From positions 1 to 64,000 of the forward strand of contig JAPJBO010000904.1 of the NCBI GenBank assembly GCA_030068145.1: a DNA stretch of 64,000 bases, written 5' to 3'. The notes under the pieces are model-generated. The model did not search any database. It had not been told where the DNA came from and worked only from the letters and a program-made list of their open reading frames with translations. Position numbers and translations under genes: made by a program. Of this stretch, positions 9,509-19,498 are shown one piece after another; within the stretch, counting starts at the first letter, position 1; each line of letters opens with the position of its first letter. The stretch comes from Diplonema papillatum (taxonomy: Eukaryota > Euglenozoa > Diplonemea > Diplonemida > Diplonemidae).

Positions 9509-9835
9509 CGACGACTCTCCGGGCTTTGGCTTCGGTCCGGACTCCCTCCGTTCACCATCGCGTCCGCTGATATCCCTTCACTGATTCGTATGATTTGCCT
9601 ACTGTGATTCCTCTTGACAGAACATGGAAAAGCAAATGGAAAGGTCCCGTCTGCATGGGCAATTCCTGTCGTAGGAAAAGGGCGGAGACTACCACAATTT
9701 CGATTCGGTTTAGTTTTACTTCACTCTTTTTTTTGTTTTTTTTTTTTTTTTTTCTGCTTCTTTTTTTTTTTTCAGGACTGCAGATCTTTTTTCGTTTTTT
9801 TCTTTTTTCGGTTCGTGAATTTCTTCTCCTCTACC
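9509..9835. other. Diverged third copy of the SLC4 start repeat, then T-rich sequence
   Basis: 9509-9615 repeats part of the 316-bp unit (GATTCGTATGATTTG, GTGATTCCTCTT). 9705-9830 is a T-rich tract on the plus strand. No gene is seen. Confidence 0.6.
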
Positions 9836-10409
9836 CAGGGCTTACGTTCCACGTGTGGAACGTGTGGATTTCCACACGTTAATTCTTTTTGGATTTTGTT
9901 CCCCCACGTGTGGATCCACAGGCATGCAGGGGAAGTCTAGGCCCACTAGTGGTCAAGGCCGCACAGCCAGGTGTCGCCAAGTCCAGTAGCTACCTAGCGA
10001 CGCTATTTTTTTTTTTGCCGTCGCACACAGTGCTCCCGCTAACCTCACTTTTGGTGAGGAATTCAAACCCCTGCTTTTGGGTTTTTTATTTTTTTTTTGC
10101 GCTCCAGCCCCTGTGGCAGCCCCAGACTTCTGCCTGCCAGCCCACCATGCCCAGCAGAGAGTAGACCGTGATGCAGTGCTCTGGCTACACAGTACCACCA
10201 ACGGGAAAAAGGTGAGGAATTCCTCATGAGGAATTCCTCACCCTCTTGTTTCGAGCCTCTTTTTTTTTTGAGGAATTCCTCGCACTTTTTCGTTAGCGGG
10301 AGCACTGGTCGCACATGAGGGGAAAGGTTTTTTCCCCCCTCGAACCTTAAGCGCCCACATGTGGACCACACGTATTTTCTCTGAGACCGAAAACGGAGCG
10401 TAAGCCCTG
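9836..10409 (-). mobile_element. hAT-like MITE (outer), 574 bp including a nested insert
   Basis: Terminal inverted repeats CAGGGCTTACGYTCC / GGAGCGTAAGCCCTG, with a perfect 8-bp target duplication CCTCTACC (9828-9835 and 10410-10417). A CAGGG terminus and 8-bp duplications are typical of the hAT superfamily. A copy without the insert lies at 61403-61712 in the opposite orientation. No transposase is encoded. Confidence 0.88.
10028..10307. mobile_element. hAT-like MITE (inner), 280 bp, nested in the element above
   Basis: Inverted ends CAGTGCTCCCGCTAAC / GTTAGCGGGAGCACTG, flanked by a perfect 8-bp duplication GTCGCACA (10020-10027 and 10308-10315). The copy at 61403 has the empty site. A shorter relative (148 bp) is at 62661. 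The interior has repeated GAGGAATTCCTC palindromes. Confidence 0.88.
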
Positions 10410-10815
10410 CCTCTACCGTTCCGATCAAGCACACGCGCACGAGGGGCAAAGCGTTCCCAATGGGCTAAGGCAGAGAGGAAAAAGCACAGTACGCACATAC
10501 ACCGGTCGCGAAGAAAGAACACCTGCCCCCCCTTCAGGACAGACTGTCCTGAACTGGAAAGGACTTCACAAGGACGACAGCGTCCTTGTGAACGGCTGGC
10601 AGCTTTTCGCTGAGGGAGAACAAGAACACTTCCGGAATTAGGTTGCCCTGCAATAACATTGCTGCAAGCTGAACAGGCGAAGAAAGGTTGTCCTACAATA
10701 AAGTTAACTGAAAACAAAGAAATAGACCGGCAAACGAACATGACTAGTACTCGGACGGATCTTCACGCATTGCATGTGGCTAAAAAAGACAACGGAAGAC
10801 CCAATGGTGCTGTCC
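10410..10815. other. Non-coding; contains a short perfect hairpin
   Basis: TTCACAAGGACG (10565-10576) pairs perfectly with 10581-10592 over a 4-nt loop. From 10764 there is the end of the roughly 175-bp repeat family (GCATTGCATGTGGCTAAAAA). No gene. Confidence 0.6.
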
Positions 10816-11958
10816 GAATCGAAGCCATGTAGAACTTTTGTAGGAGTTGAGTCACAACTCTTTCTGGGGGTTTCCACATACCAAAGGGGTAGCAAAATTG
10901 GTTGTGAAAAGGAATGTAGAACTCGTCAGATTTGGGTATGGCCAACAAATATTTATACTTTACTTTTTCCTTCTATTTTCTTTTTTTTTTTGCTCGACGT
11001 CGATGTGCTTCATTTGTGGCGCGTGTGCGTTGTAACAACCATGCCAGGTTGCTAGTCATTTTCCCTCCTCTTTTTCTGTCTCTCTTCGAGACCGAGTGCA
11101 GGAAGAAAAGCGGGAATCCAAATCGAAGCCATGTAGAACTTTTGTAGGAGTTGAGTCACAACTCTTTCTGGGGGTTTCCACATACCAAAGGGGTAGCAAA
11201 ATGGTTGTGAAAAGAAATGAGAGAGAGAGAGAGAGACGAGTTAGAGTGCAGGGACCATCTCTCCGGGGAGTTTCCGGTCTCCTCACTTCTCTTCGCACTG
11301 CTACGGCGGGCGTAAGTCGCTCCGGAGGCGCGCTGCAGGTTGCGGCTCTGCTACAGTGAGTGGCGGCACCGGAGTTGGTGCTGCAGCGGGCGCTCTGGCC
11401 GGCGGGCGAGCTCGTCTCGCGGGGGATCGCCGCCAGAAATGTAGAACTCGTCAGATTTGGGTATGGCCAACCAACAAATATTTATACTTTACTTTTTCCT
11501 TCTATTTTTTTTTTTTTTTTTTTGCTCGACGTCGATGTGCTTCATTTGTGGCGCGTGTGCGTTGTAACAACCATGCCAGGTTGCTAGTCATTTTCCCTCC
11601 TCTTTTTCTGTCTCTCTTCGAGACCGAGTGCAGGAAGAAAAGCGGGAATCCAAATCGAAGCCATGTAGAACTTTTGTAGGAGTTGAGTCACAACTCTTTC
11701 TGGGGGTTTCCACATACCAAAGGGGTAGCAAAATGGTTGTGAAAAGGAATGTAGAACTCGTCAGATTTGGGTATGGCCAACCAACAAATATTTATACTTT
11801 ACTTTTGCCTTCTATTTTTTTTTTTTTTTTTTTTTTTGCTCGACGTCGATGTGCTTCATTTGTGGCGCGTGTGCGTTGTAACAACCATGCCAGGTTGCTA
11901 GTCATTTTCCCTCCTCTTTTTCTGTCTCTCTTCGAGACCGAGTGCAGGAAGAAAAGCG
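10816..11958 (+). repeat. Three tandem copies of a roughly 305-bp unit, the second with an insert
   Basis: Units start with AATCGAAGCCATGTAGAAC at about 10817, 11121 and 11653 and end with GAGTGCAGGAAGAAAAGCGGG. They contain a T run of variable length. The middle unit is 532 bp because of a roughly 220-bp insert (11219-11437). No coding frame is conserved among the copies. Confidence 0.85.
11219..11437. mobile_element. Insert of an (AG)n-headed repeat family
   Basis: Starts with (AG)n, then ACGAGTTAGAGTGCAGGGAC and CATCTCTCCGG. It interrupts one of three tandem units, and AAATG is repeated at both borders. Partial copies with the same head are at 25379-25430 and 59948-60065. This looks like a retroposon with a microsatellite end, read here from its (AG)n side. 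Confidence 0.5.
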
Positions 11959-12185
11959 GGAAACACTCGAGGGACTGCCTTGTGCTCATGTCGAAGGAGG
12001 CTAGAGGGGGAGAAAACATTACAACTACAAAATGGGTCTTTTTTGTTGAACGCTTACGCCCGCCACTAAACCCAGATTTACCTGTGTTTCGTGTGGGCTA
12101 CAGCACATTTACCTCCTTTGATCTATCGCAACTGACAGTCTCCTCAAGTATTTCCTACAAAGCGGGTGCTTATACAAAAAGAATA
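11959..12185 (+). repeat. R215 dispersed repeat copy
   Basis: A roughly 215-bp family that begins ACTCGAGGGRCTGCC, contains GAACGCTTACGCCCGCC and ends GGTGCTTATACAAAAA. The sequences AATACTCGAGGGGCTGCC and GGCAGCCTCCTCAAGTATT near its two ends are imperfect inverted repeats, so it may be a MITE. Other copies: 14847-15055, 15548-15757, 20598-20815, 53983-54180 and 62431-62632, with fragments at 13390-13530 and 19875-20200. Confidence 0.6.
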
Positions 12186-12514
12186 TGTTGGCGGTGCGCG
12201 GGTGTGCTGTCTGACCCGCAAACCGTCACGTTGTCGACCGAAGGGGTATGGATTTCTATGACGAATACTCCACTGGGCTGGCATGGCAAGGGACAAGGGG
12301 TTTCGCGTGTCGGTTTACCGCGTACTTGACTGTAACCGGGGAGGACAGTTACTCGTTTTCTCTTGGGAAGGCCTATTCGCGGTTGTACATCGACGGTATG
12401 CTGATGATATGTGCAACCGGCTGTAGTGTGTTCTCGCTGTTTGAGCAGCAATACTGGAGTGTCTCTCAGTAAAAAGGCACAACACGCAAAATTTAACTCT
12501 AGGTGGTTCACGGG

Positions 12515-12890
12515 GGAAGGTACAGGAAAGGGGTCATGCCCAATATAGGAAAGGGGGTCCTCCCCTCCTGGAAGCTCTTGAGCTCCAGGAGGACGGAAGG
12601 ATCACTACCTCTCCTGTTGGTATATGATGTCAACGCTGCTCTCTCTCCTCTCTCCCTCTCCCTACAGGCAATTTTGGGTCTGTGAGGGGGGGGGGAGGGG
12701 GGGGACGCGCGCGTCGCCGACCCCCCCAGTTCGGGAAAAGGGGTCATGCCCAATATAGGAAAGGGGGTCCTCCCCTCCTGGAAGCTCTTGAGCTCCAGGA
12801 GGACGGAAGGATCACTACCTCTCCTGTTGGTAATATGATGGTCAACCCGGAGCACGAGGGGCAAGCCTCCCATTTTTGGGAGTTATAGCT
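12515..12890 (+). repeat. Direct duplication of an unknown segment (about 110 bp)
   Basis: GGTCATGCCCAATATAGG through GGACGGAAGGATCACTACC and CTCTCCTGTTGG occurs at about 12530 and again at 12740, separated by a G-rich tract (12683-12730). A third piece is at 36003-36090. Around GGACGGAAGGATCATTA it resembles the 3' end of eukaryotic 18S rRNA, which may be chance. Confidence 0.6.
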
Positions 12891-13106
12891 CGCTTGAAAT
12901 TCCGGGGGTTTAGGGTCTCCGTGTGACTGTTCATGAATGGGTTCTCTTAGAGCAAGAAAGGGCTATATGGTTACGGGTTGTATATTTGGTGCACGCTTTC
13001 GTTATGGGTTATGGCTAGCCATGTCCGGGACTGTTTGTGACCGACACCAAGTACATTCCTTCGTGGAGTGTAGTCTTGGGCCCCCCACGTTCTACAAGTT
13101 TTTCTA
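12887..13106 (+). repeat. R200 dispersed repeat copy 1
   Basis: Contains GGGTTTAGGGTCTCCGTGTG, GGCTAGCCATGTCCGGGAC and GGGCCCCCCACGTTCTACAA. Further copies at 54735-54930 and 55018-55221, and a partial one at 51340-51425. It differs between copies by a roughly 35-bp indel. No coding capacity. Confidence 0.65.
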
Positions 13107-14370
13107 GGAGGTCGCGCCACGAGTTGTGTGGGAACTTCTCTATTGCACCGCCGTATTTGAGATCAAGAAGGTTCAGCACGCCTGGGAGAGCTCTTTTTCG
13201 GTGAAATGTGGGGTAGTGCACGTCCGCTCCTAGCTGGTATCACGAAAGGGGGGGGGGGGGGGGTCATCGACCCACTACTTTGGGTTACGTCGGTGCTCCA
13301 ACTCCAGCAATCGTGAGCGGCACAGTCGCAAAAAGCTTCTTCAACGATTCCCTGCAGGCAATTGAAAACAGAAGAAATGCCAAACGGGAGGGAAACACTC
13401 GACGGGCTGCCTTTGTGCTTATTTCGACGGAGGCGAGGAGAAACAACGCGCCCGCAGAGTGGGGCTTTTCTTTATCGAACGCTTACGCCCGCCCCTGAAC
13501 CCAGATTTTGCCTGGGGTTTCGTGTGGGCTACCTCAAGATACACCACCTTCGAGACGTTCGGAATGTTGTTGCGATAGTGGTATGGTCCTTTGACAGAGT
13601 GAGCCGATATGCCTCTCATCTCACCTTTAAAACACGGCTGAGTCACGCATGCTCTTGACAGACGCTAGCGTCCGACATTTCGCACGCGCGTCGCAGTCGT
13701 TGGGTGGTATTGACAAGGGGTTTCATCGGACACTCGGATGAGCTTCGTTACTTCACCGCCGCAGGTTCCCCCCTGCCCTGGGAGGTCTGCTTGGCTGCCT
13801 TCGGTTTGCGTCTCCGTGTTGGTGTTGTTGCTTCGCTTTTGGACTCCTTCTTCGACTTCGCACGGTCCCAACGTCCTGATCTGCTCTTGGAATGTTGTTG
13901 CCATAGTGGGGAGTCATCGGCATTCCGATGAGTACCACACTATCGCAACAATAGTGATAAAGATTTCGCAGCTGGCAGCCTTCTCAGGTGGTTCCTACAA
14001 GGCAGGTAATACAAAAAAAAAGAGATCCGCGTCGATGGCTACGGCACCCGCCCCGTACTTGTGTGTTTTTTTATACGACGAGTAAACTTGATTTGAATTG
14101 CTTGAGTTGAAGGCACAGCCGAATAACCGGTCTGCTCCTTTGATGTGGGCGGGGGGAATGAGTCTCTTTTGATTGTGCCTGATAGCCATGTGTATTTACC
14201 CTGTTTTGACACGTTTTACACAACCCGTACTGCTCGCACCTACTGACGTCTCGGGGCCGTTTCTTGTATTGAAACCCCGGTGTTTAGAAGTCTCCGGTAG
14301 ACAGTTGAGGCGGGGGGGAGAGGGGTGTTCTCGAGCGTTGTGGACCAACAATGCTCTGCGTTTCATTTTT
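13107..14370. other. Degenerate repeats, no gene
   Basis: Includes a G run (13248-13263), a diverged R215 fragment (13390-13530) and AT-rich patches. I find no coding frame with recognisable homology and no structural RNA. Confidence 0.5.
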
Positions 14371-16660
14371 TCCCCCTGTTGACAACTTGTGTCGGACTGG
14401 CCCACCCAGGGGTAGTCAATTCCTGCCGGCAGGGTTTCCGTCCGGTAATATAGGTTTCCAGTTCCGAGGGGCAGCAGCTAGACGGCCGAGGCCACTACAG
14501 GACGACAGAATCGGGCGGGTGAGTAGCAACACCTCGCCTTTTTTTTTTTTTTCGCGAGCACGAGTGTACCGAGGAACCCTTGCTGCACGGGAGCTAAGCT
14601 TTACGTGTTCGGCGGTACTGCAGAGCCACGGGCATGGGTCAAGTGGCTACCGACTTCCCAAACTAAAGCATCAAGGCGTGGCGCACCTTGGGGCTTGGCG
14701 CTTGCGCTGAACACAAGCTCGTCGAGACGGTCAGCCACAGGGCAGAGCGGACGGGGTTGTGGCACTGTGCTGCCTCCGACTCAAGCTTTGCAAGCTGTGG
14801 TTGACCGTCACGTTCCTGGACCAGGAGCGGCCTTTTTTCTTTTTGTATAAGCACCTGCTTTGTAGGAAATACTTGAGGAGGCTGCCAGTTGCAAAAGATC
14901 AAAGGAGGTAAATGTGCTGTAGCCCACACGAAACACAGGTAAATCTGGGTTTAGTGGCGGGCGTAAGCGTTCAACAAAAAAGACCCATTTTGTAGTTGTA
15001 TTGTTTCTCCCCCTCTAGCCTCCTTCGAAGTAAGCACAAGGCAGCCCCTCGAGTATTTCTCCTCTTCTTCTTCCCCCTGTTGACAACTTGTGTCGGACTG
15101 GCCCACCCAGGGGTAGTCGATTCCTGCCGGCAGGGTTTCCGTCCGGTAATATAGGTTTCCAGTTCCGAGGGGCAGCAGCTAGACGGCCGAGGCCACTACA
15201 GGACGACAGAATCGGGCGGGTGAGTAGCAACACCTCGCCTTTTTTTTTTTTTTCGCGAGCACGAGTGTGCCGAGGAACCCTTGCTGCACGGGAGCTAAGC
15301 TTTACGTGTTCGGCGGTACTGCAGAGCCACGGGCATGGGTCAAGTGGCTACCGACTTCCCAAACTAAAGCATCAAGGCGTGGCGCACCTTGGGGCTTGGC
15401 GCTTGCGCTGAACACAAGCTCGTCGAGACGGTCAGCCACAGGGCAGAGCGGACGGGGTTGTGGCACTGTGCTGCCTCCGACTCAAGCTTTGCAAGCTGTG
15501 GTTGACCGTCACGTTCCTGGACCAGGAGCGGCCTTTTTTCTTTTTGTATAAGCACCTGCTTTGTAGGAAATACTTGAGGAGGCTGCCAGTTGCAAAAGAT
15601 CAAAGGAGGTAAATGTGCTGTAGCCCACACGAAACACAGGTAAATCTGGGTTTAGTGGCGGGCGTAAGCGTTCAACAAAAAAGACCCATTTTGTAGTTGT
15701 ATTGTTTCTCCCCCTCTAGCCTCCTTCGAAGTAAGCACAAGGCAGCCCCTCGAGTATTTCTCCTCTTCTTCTTCCCCCTGTTGACAACTTGTGTCGGACT
15801 GGCCCACCCAGGGGTAGTCGATTCCTGCCGGCAGGGTTTCCGTCCGGTAATATAGGTTTCCAGTTCCGAGGGGCAGCAGCTAGACGGCCGAGGCCACTAC
15901 AGGACGACAGAATCGGGCGGGTGAGTAGCAACACCTCGCCTTTTTTTTTTTTTTCGCGAGCACGAGTGTGCCGAGGAACCCTTGCTGCACGGGAGCTAAG
16001 CTTTACGTGTTCGGCGGTACTGCAGAGCCACGGGCATGGGTCAAGTGGCTACCGACTTCCCAAACTAAAGCATCAAGGCGTGGCGCACCTTGGGGCTTGG
16101 CGCTTGCGCTGAACACAAGCTCGTCGAGACGGTCAGCCACAGGGCAGAGCGGACGGGGTTGTGGCACTGTGCTGCCTCCGACTCAAGCTGTGGTTGACCG
16201 TCACGTTCCTGGACCAGGAGCGGCCTTTTTTTTTTTTTCTTCTTCTTCTTCCCCCTGTTGACAACTTGTGTCGGACTGGCCCACCCAGGGGTAGATGATT
16301 CCTGCCGGCAGGGTTTCCGTCCGAAATGTAGGTTTCCAGTTCCGAGGGGCAGCAGCTAGACGGCCGAGGCCACTACAGGACGACAGAATCGGGCGGGTGA
16401 GTAGCAACACCTCACCTTTTTTTTTCGCGAGCACGAGTGTACCGAGGAACCCTTGCTGCACGGGAGCTAAGCTTCACGTGTTCGGCGGTACTGCAGAGCC
16501 ACGGGCATAGGTCAAGTGGCTACCGACTTCCCAAACTAAAGCATCAAGGCGTGGCGCACCTTGGGGCCTGGCGCTTGCGCTGAACACAAGCTCGTCGAGA
16601 CGGTCAGCCACAGGGCAGAGCGGACGGGGACTCAAGCTCCGCAGGCTACCTTCTTGACCC
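14371..16660 (+). repeat. Tandem array of a 701-bp composite unit
   Basis: Unit starts CCCCTGTTGACAACTTGTG at about 14371, 15072, 15773 and 16252. The first two units are 701 bp: a roughly 190-bp head, a SINE-like R260 copy (for example 14567-14830) and an R215 copy in reverse (14847-15055). The third lacks R215, and the fourth is truncated and diverged. The first units are almost identical, so the array expanded recently. No protein frame is conserved. Confidence 0.88.
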
Positions 16661-17290
16661 GGTGCGGTTTTTTCCTTCTTCGGAGTTCTCGCCAATCACC
16701 CCTGACGGGGCCCTTGGAGGGTGATTCGGGGTCTCGTGCTGTGCATGATTGTGACAAACACACCGAATCACTGCCTGACCTTTCTACTTTCGATTTATGC
16801 ATCATCCGCGACGGTGAAGACGAAGCAGCAGACGGAGCCAGTATACGCAGTAGGAGGAGGATGTATTAGTCAGAGTAAAACAAAGGCCAGGGAGCTTGTG
16901 AGCGACAATACAAGCAGAGCAGACGGGGTTGTGGCTCTGTGCTGCCTCCGACTCAAGCTCCGCAGGCTGTGGTTGACCGCCACCTTCTTGACCCGGTACG
17001 GCTTTTTCCCTCTTCGGAGTTCTCGCCAATCACCCCTGACGGGGCCCTTGGAGGGTGGTGATTCGGGGTCTCGTGCTGGCCACAGTAAATCAGCCAGGGG
17101 TGCTTGTTAGCGACAATACAAGAGCCCCGTGCCTCATTTATCTGTTTCTAGTTTACCTGTTTCTAGGGCGTGTCCAAGTCGCAGAGATTCGTTCTGCATG
17201 GCATTTTGGCCGTGAATCACACCCCGCGAGCCTTGGTTCCTCTGAAGTTCGGCCGACGACCGCGGCGCTGCGCTAACTCCGACTCAAGCC
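16661..17290. other. Degenerate repeats, no gene
   Basis: Two diverged partial duplicates (about 16640-16740 and 16930-17080, sharing TTCGGAGTTCTCGCCAATCA and GGGGCCCTTGGAGGG) flank unique sequence. No coding frame is supported. Confidence 0.5.
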
Positions 17291-17291
17291 T

Positions 17292-17408
17292 ACACGGTGA
17301 GTCCAGCCTCAGAAGCTGGAGGTGAAGAACGAGCCACACCCGCTTTTCGGGTGTGACTCGGACGCACACTTCTTTAACTCCAGCTTCTGCGGCTGGACCT
17401 CACCGTGT
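17292..17408. repeat. Long two-tier hairpin (117 bp)
   Basis: Outer arms 17292-17321 and 17378-17408 pair with few mismatches (ACACGGTGAGTCCAGCC against GGCTGGACCTCACCGTGT). An inner stem 17331-17342 pairs with 17348-17359 (GAGCCACACCCG, one mismatch) over a 5-nt loop. It could be a MITE remnant or a hairpin RNA precursor; expression is unknown. Confidence 0.7.
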
Positions 17409-18139
17409 ATGTATGATGTCGTTGACCGTTGATAGCTCTTGGTCCAGAGTGAACTTCTTCTTCGGGAGAAACTGGGAAATACTCGACGTAGCTGCTTTGA
17501 CTCCGAAAGGAAGGGAGGAAATATAGAGGCAGAGGGGAAAATACAATACAAACACAATCTGGTTTGTTCCTCGCTTACACCACCGTGTGTTGTTTTCTCA
17601 CTCAGGACTTTTGACCTGTTGTGTTTGTGTGATTTGTCGTGTTGGGGTAGACCCGCATGACCTCACGTCCGTTCAACACGTGGATCGGTAGTCACAGCAC
17701 TTGGGATCCCTTCGGTTCTTTGTCTGGCAGCTATTGTCGAGCATTTCCTTCCAAGCTGGCGCTTATGTAAAAAAGAAATGACCCGGTTTCGCTGCAGGTT
17801 GTGAATGGCCACTACCCCAGGTGGAGGGCCGCCGTAGTCGATGGATTGCGTGGTGGCGGCTGGCAGAGCGGTTTCGCCGGTTTGATTCCGATAACGGCGA
17901 GACCCCGGCGCTACCCCGACCGAGAAGTTTCTCGACCTCCTCTCGAACTCTTTTTTAAAGTACCAACAATTTTGCGGGTGTTGTCCTCCAATGTATTGCG
18001 CGCGTTAAAAAGACGTGGGCAGCGTGGTTTCGTGATTGATCAGAATTCCTTACCTGACAATGGCACAGGGTAAATACAAGTGGGAAAACGATCAACCGGC
18101 ACGCACAAGCAGAGAATCCCAAAAAAATGGCTGAGCTGC
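17409..18139. repeat. R300 repeat copy and unassigned sequence
   Basis: 17470-17780 (GCTTACACCACCGTGTGTTG, CCCGCATGACCTCACGTC, CTGGCGCTTATGTAAAAA) matches 20366-20600, a roughly 235-310 bp family whose end resembles that of R215. The rest to 18139 shows no gene. Confidence 0.5.
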
Positions 18140-19030
18140 ATATCTCGCACACCGTCCAGCTTAGCCAAGATGGTGCTGATGTTGTCGAGGTCTACGATGC
18201 CTATGCCCATGAAAGCATGCGAGTCGGCAGCCAGAAGCGCTGATGCCTAGCAAACTGGACGACTACGTTGACTGCACGTCTCGCACACCGTCCAGCTTAG
18301 CCAAGATGGTGCTGATGTTGTCGAGGTCTTCGATGCCTATGCCCATGAAAGCATGCGAGTTGCATGCGAGTCGGCAGCCAGAAGCGCTGATGCCTAGCAA
18401 ACTGGACGACTACGTTGACTGCATGTCCCGCACACCGTCCACACGCTGGACACCTGGCCCCCGTAGCACGGCTATCGCCGGGCCGTCGCAAGACACGTTT
18501 TGCTGCAGCGCTAGCTGCCAAACAAGATTTTCGGGGTTGAGTGAAGTTGCATTATTCGGACATGGAATGACAATGGGGTTATCATTGTCATCCGAAAAAA
18601 CAGTTTGTTGTGTGGGTGAAGAGCCTCCGGTCACTCCAGCTCGGCCAGGATGGTGTTGATGATGTCGAGATCCATGATGCCTATGCCCATGAAGGCATGC
18701 GAGTCGCATGCGAGTCGGCAACCAGAAGCGCTGATGCCTAGCAAACTGGACGACTACGTTGACTGCATGTCCCGCACACCGTCCAGCTCGGCCAAGATGG
18801 TGTTGCTGATGTCGAGATCCATGATGCCTATGCCCATGAAAGCATGCGAATCGGCAGCCAGAAGCGCTGATGCCTAGCAAACTGGACGACTGCATGTCCC
18901 GCACATCGTCCAGCTCGGCCAGGATGGTGTTGATGATGTCGAGATCCATGATGCCTATGCCTATGAAGGCATGCGAGTCGCATGCGAGTCGGCAGCCAGA
19001 AGCGTTGATGCCTAGCAAACTGGACGACTA
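18140..19030 (-). repeat. Tandem array of SAM-exon 3' ends
   Basis: About six units of 110-150 bp, each a copy of the last part of the SAM-domain exon (19498-19028) with its stop. On the minus strand each unit reads LLAADSHAFMGIGIMDLDI, TILAELDGVRDMQS and then a stop. One unit (about 18745-18631) ends instead LAELE-stop (TGA at 18633-18631), and the unit next to it carries an unrelated 200-bp piece (18440-18635). Units stay largely readable and have an AG just before ALLAADS. Confidence 0.82.
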
Positions 19031-19498
19031 CCTTGACTGCATGTCCCGCACACCGTCCAGCTCGGCCAAGATGGTATGGATGATGTCGAGATCCATGATG
19101 CCTATGCCCATGAAAGCATGCGAATCGGCAGCCAGCAGCGCCTGCCCGCCGAACCCCGCCTCTTCGCAGTACCGGTCGTACTGCGGGAAGCCCAGCGACG
19201 CCAGCCACGCGCACACGTCCGCGACGGTCCACAGCGCCACCGGTATCCCGGCCAGCTCCTCCTGCGCGTCCCGCAGCTTTTTCCGCCGGGCCGCCGTCGA
19301 GCGGATGGGCGCCGTCGTACGCGGGATCATCGCCGTGATCGGAAACCCCACTCGGCCCTTCCTGCTCCCGGGCCTGCTGCTCTGCAGGGACAGCTGCTTG
19401 CTGAGGTACTTCTGCACCTCTCCCACGGCCGCCTGGTCGAGCCAGTCGGCCCAGCTGTTGATCGACGAGTACAGGCTCATGTCGCTGTTCTTCAGCGC
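19028..19498 (-). CDS. Giant beta-helix/TIR/SAM protein, exon F (end of TIR-2, SAM domain, stop)
   Basis: Acceptor CCGCACAG|GCGCTGAAG at 19498, phase 0. The first 35 residues (SLYSSINSWADWLDQ, KYLSKQLS) fit the last helix of the TIR domain begun upstream. After a basic linker, residues 90-150 of the exon are a SAM domain: WTVADVCAWLASLGF, YDRYCEEAGFGGQALLAADS, MGIGIMDLDIIHTILAEL. SAM domains polymerise or dock with other SAM domains, and TIR plus SAM is also the pairing in SARM1 (there SAM precedes TIR). The frame ends QSR-TAG at 19028. A GT donor at 19031-19030 overlaps this end, so splicing into the repeat array is possible but not needed. Confidence 0.78.
   Translation of the reverse strand, partial: ALKNSDMSLYSSINSWADWLDQAAVGEVQKYLSKQLSLQSSRPGSRKGRVGFPITAMIPRTTAPIRSTAARRKKLRDAQEELAGIPVALWTVADVCAWLASLGFPQYDRYCEEAGFGGQALLAADSHAFMGIGIMDLDIIHTILAELDGVRDMQSR

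Noticed and set aside
12896-12912. GGGTTTAGGGT as telomeric repeat
   Set aside because: It occurs as a single word inside the R200 repeat, not in tandem.
14351-16112. Repeated 107-119 codon plus-strand frames in the 701-bp array
   Set aside because: They repeat only because the DNA repeats. Frames differ when the same SINE-like sequence occurs elsewhere, and there is no codon-level conservation.
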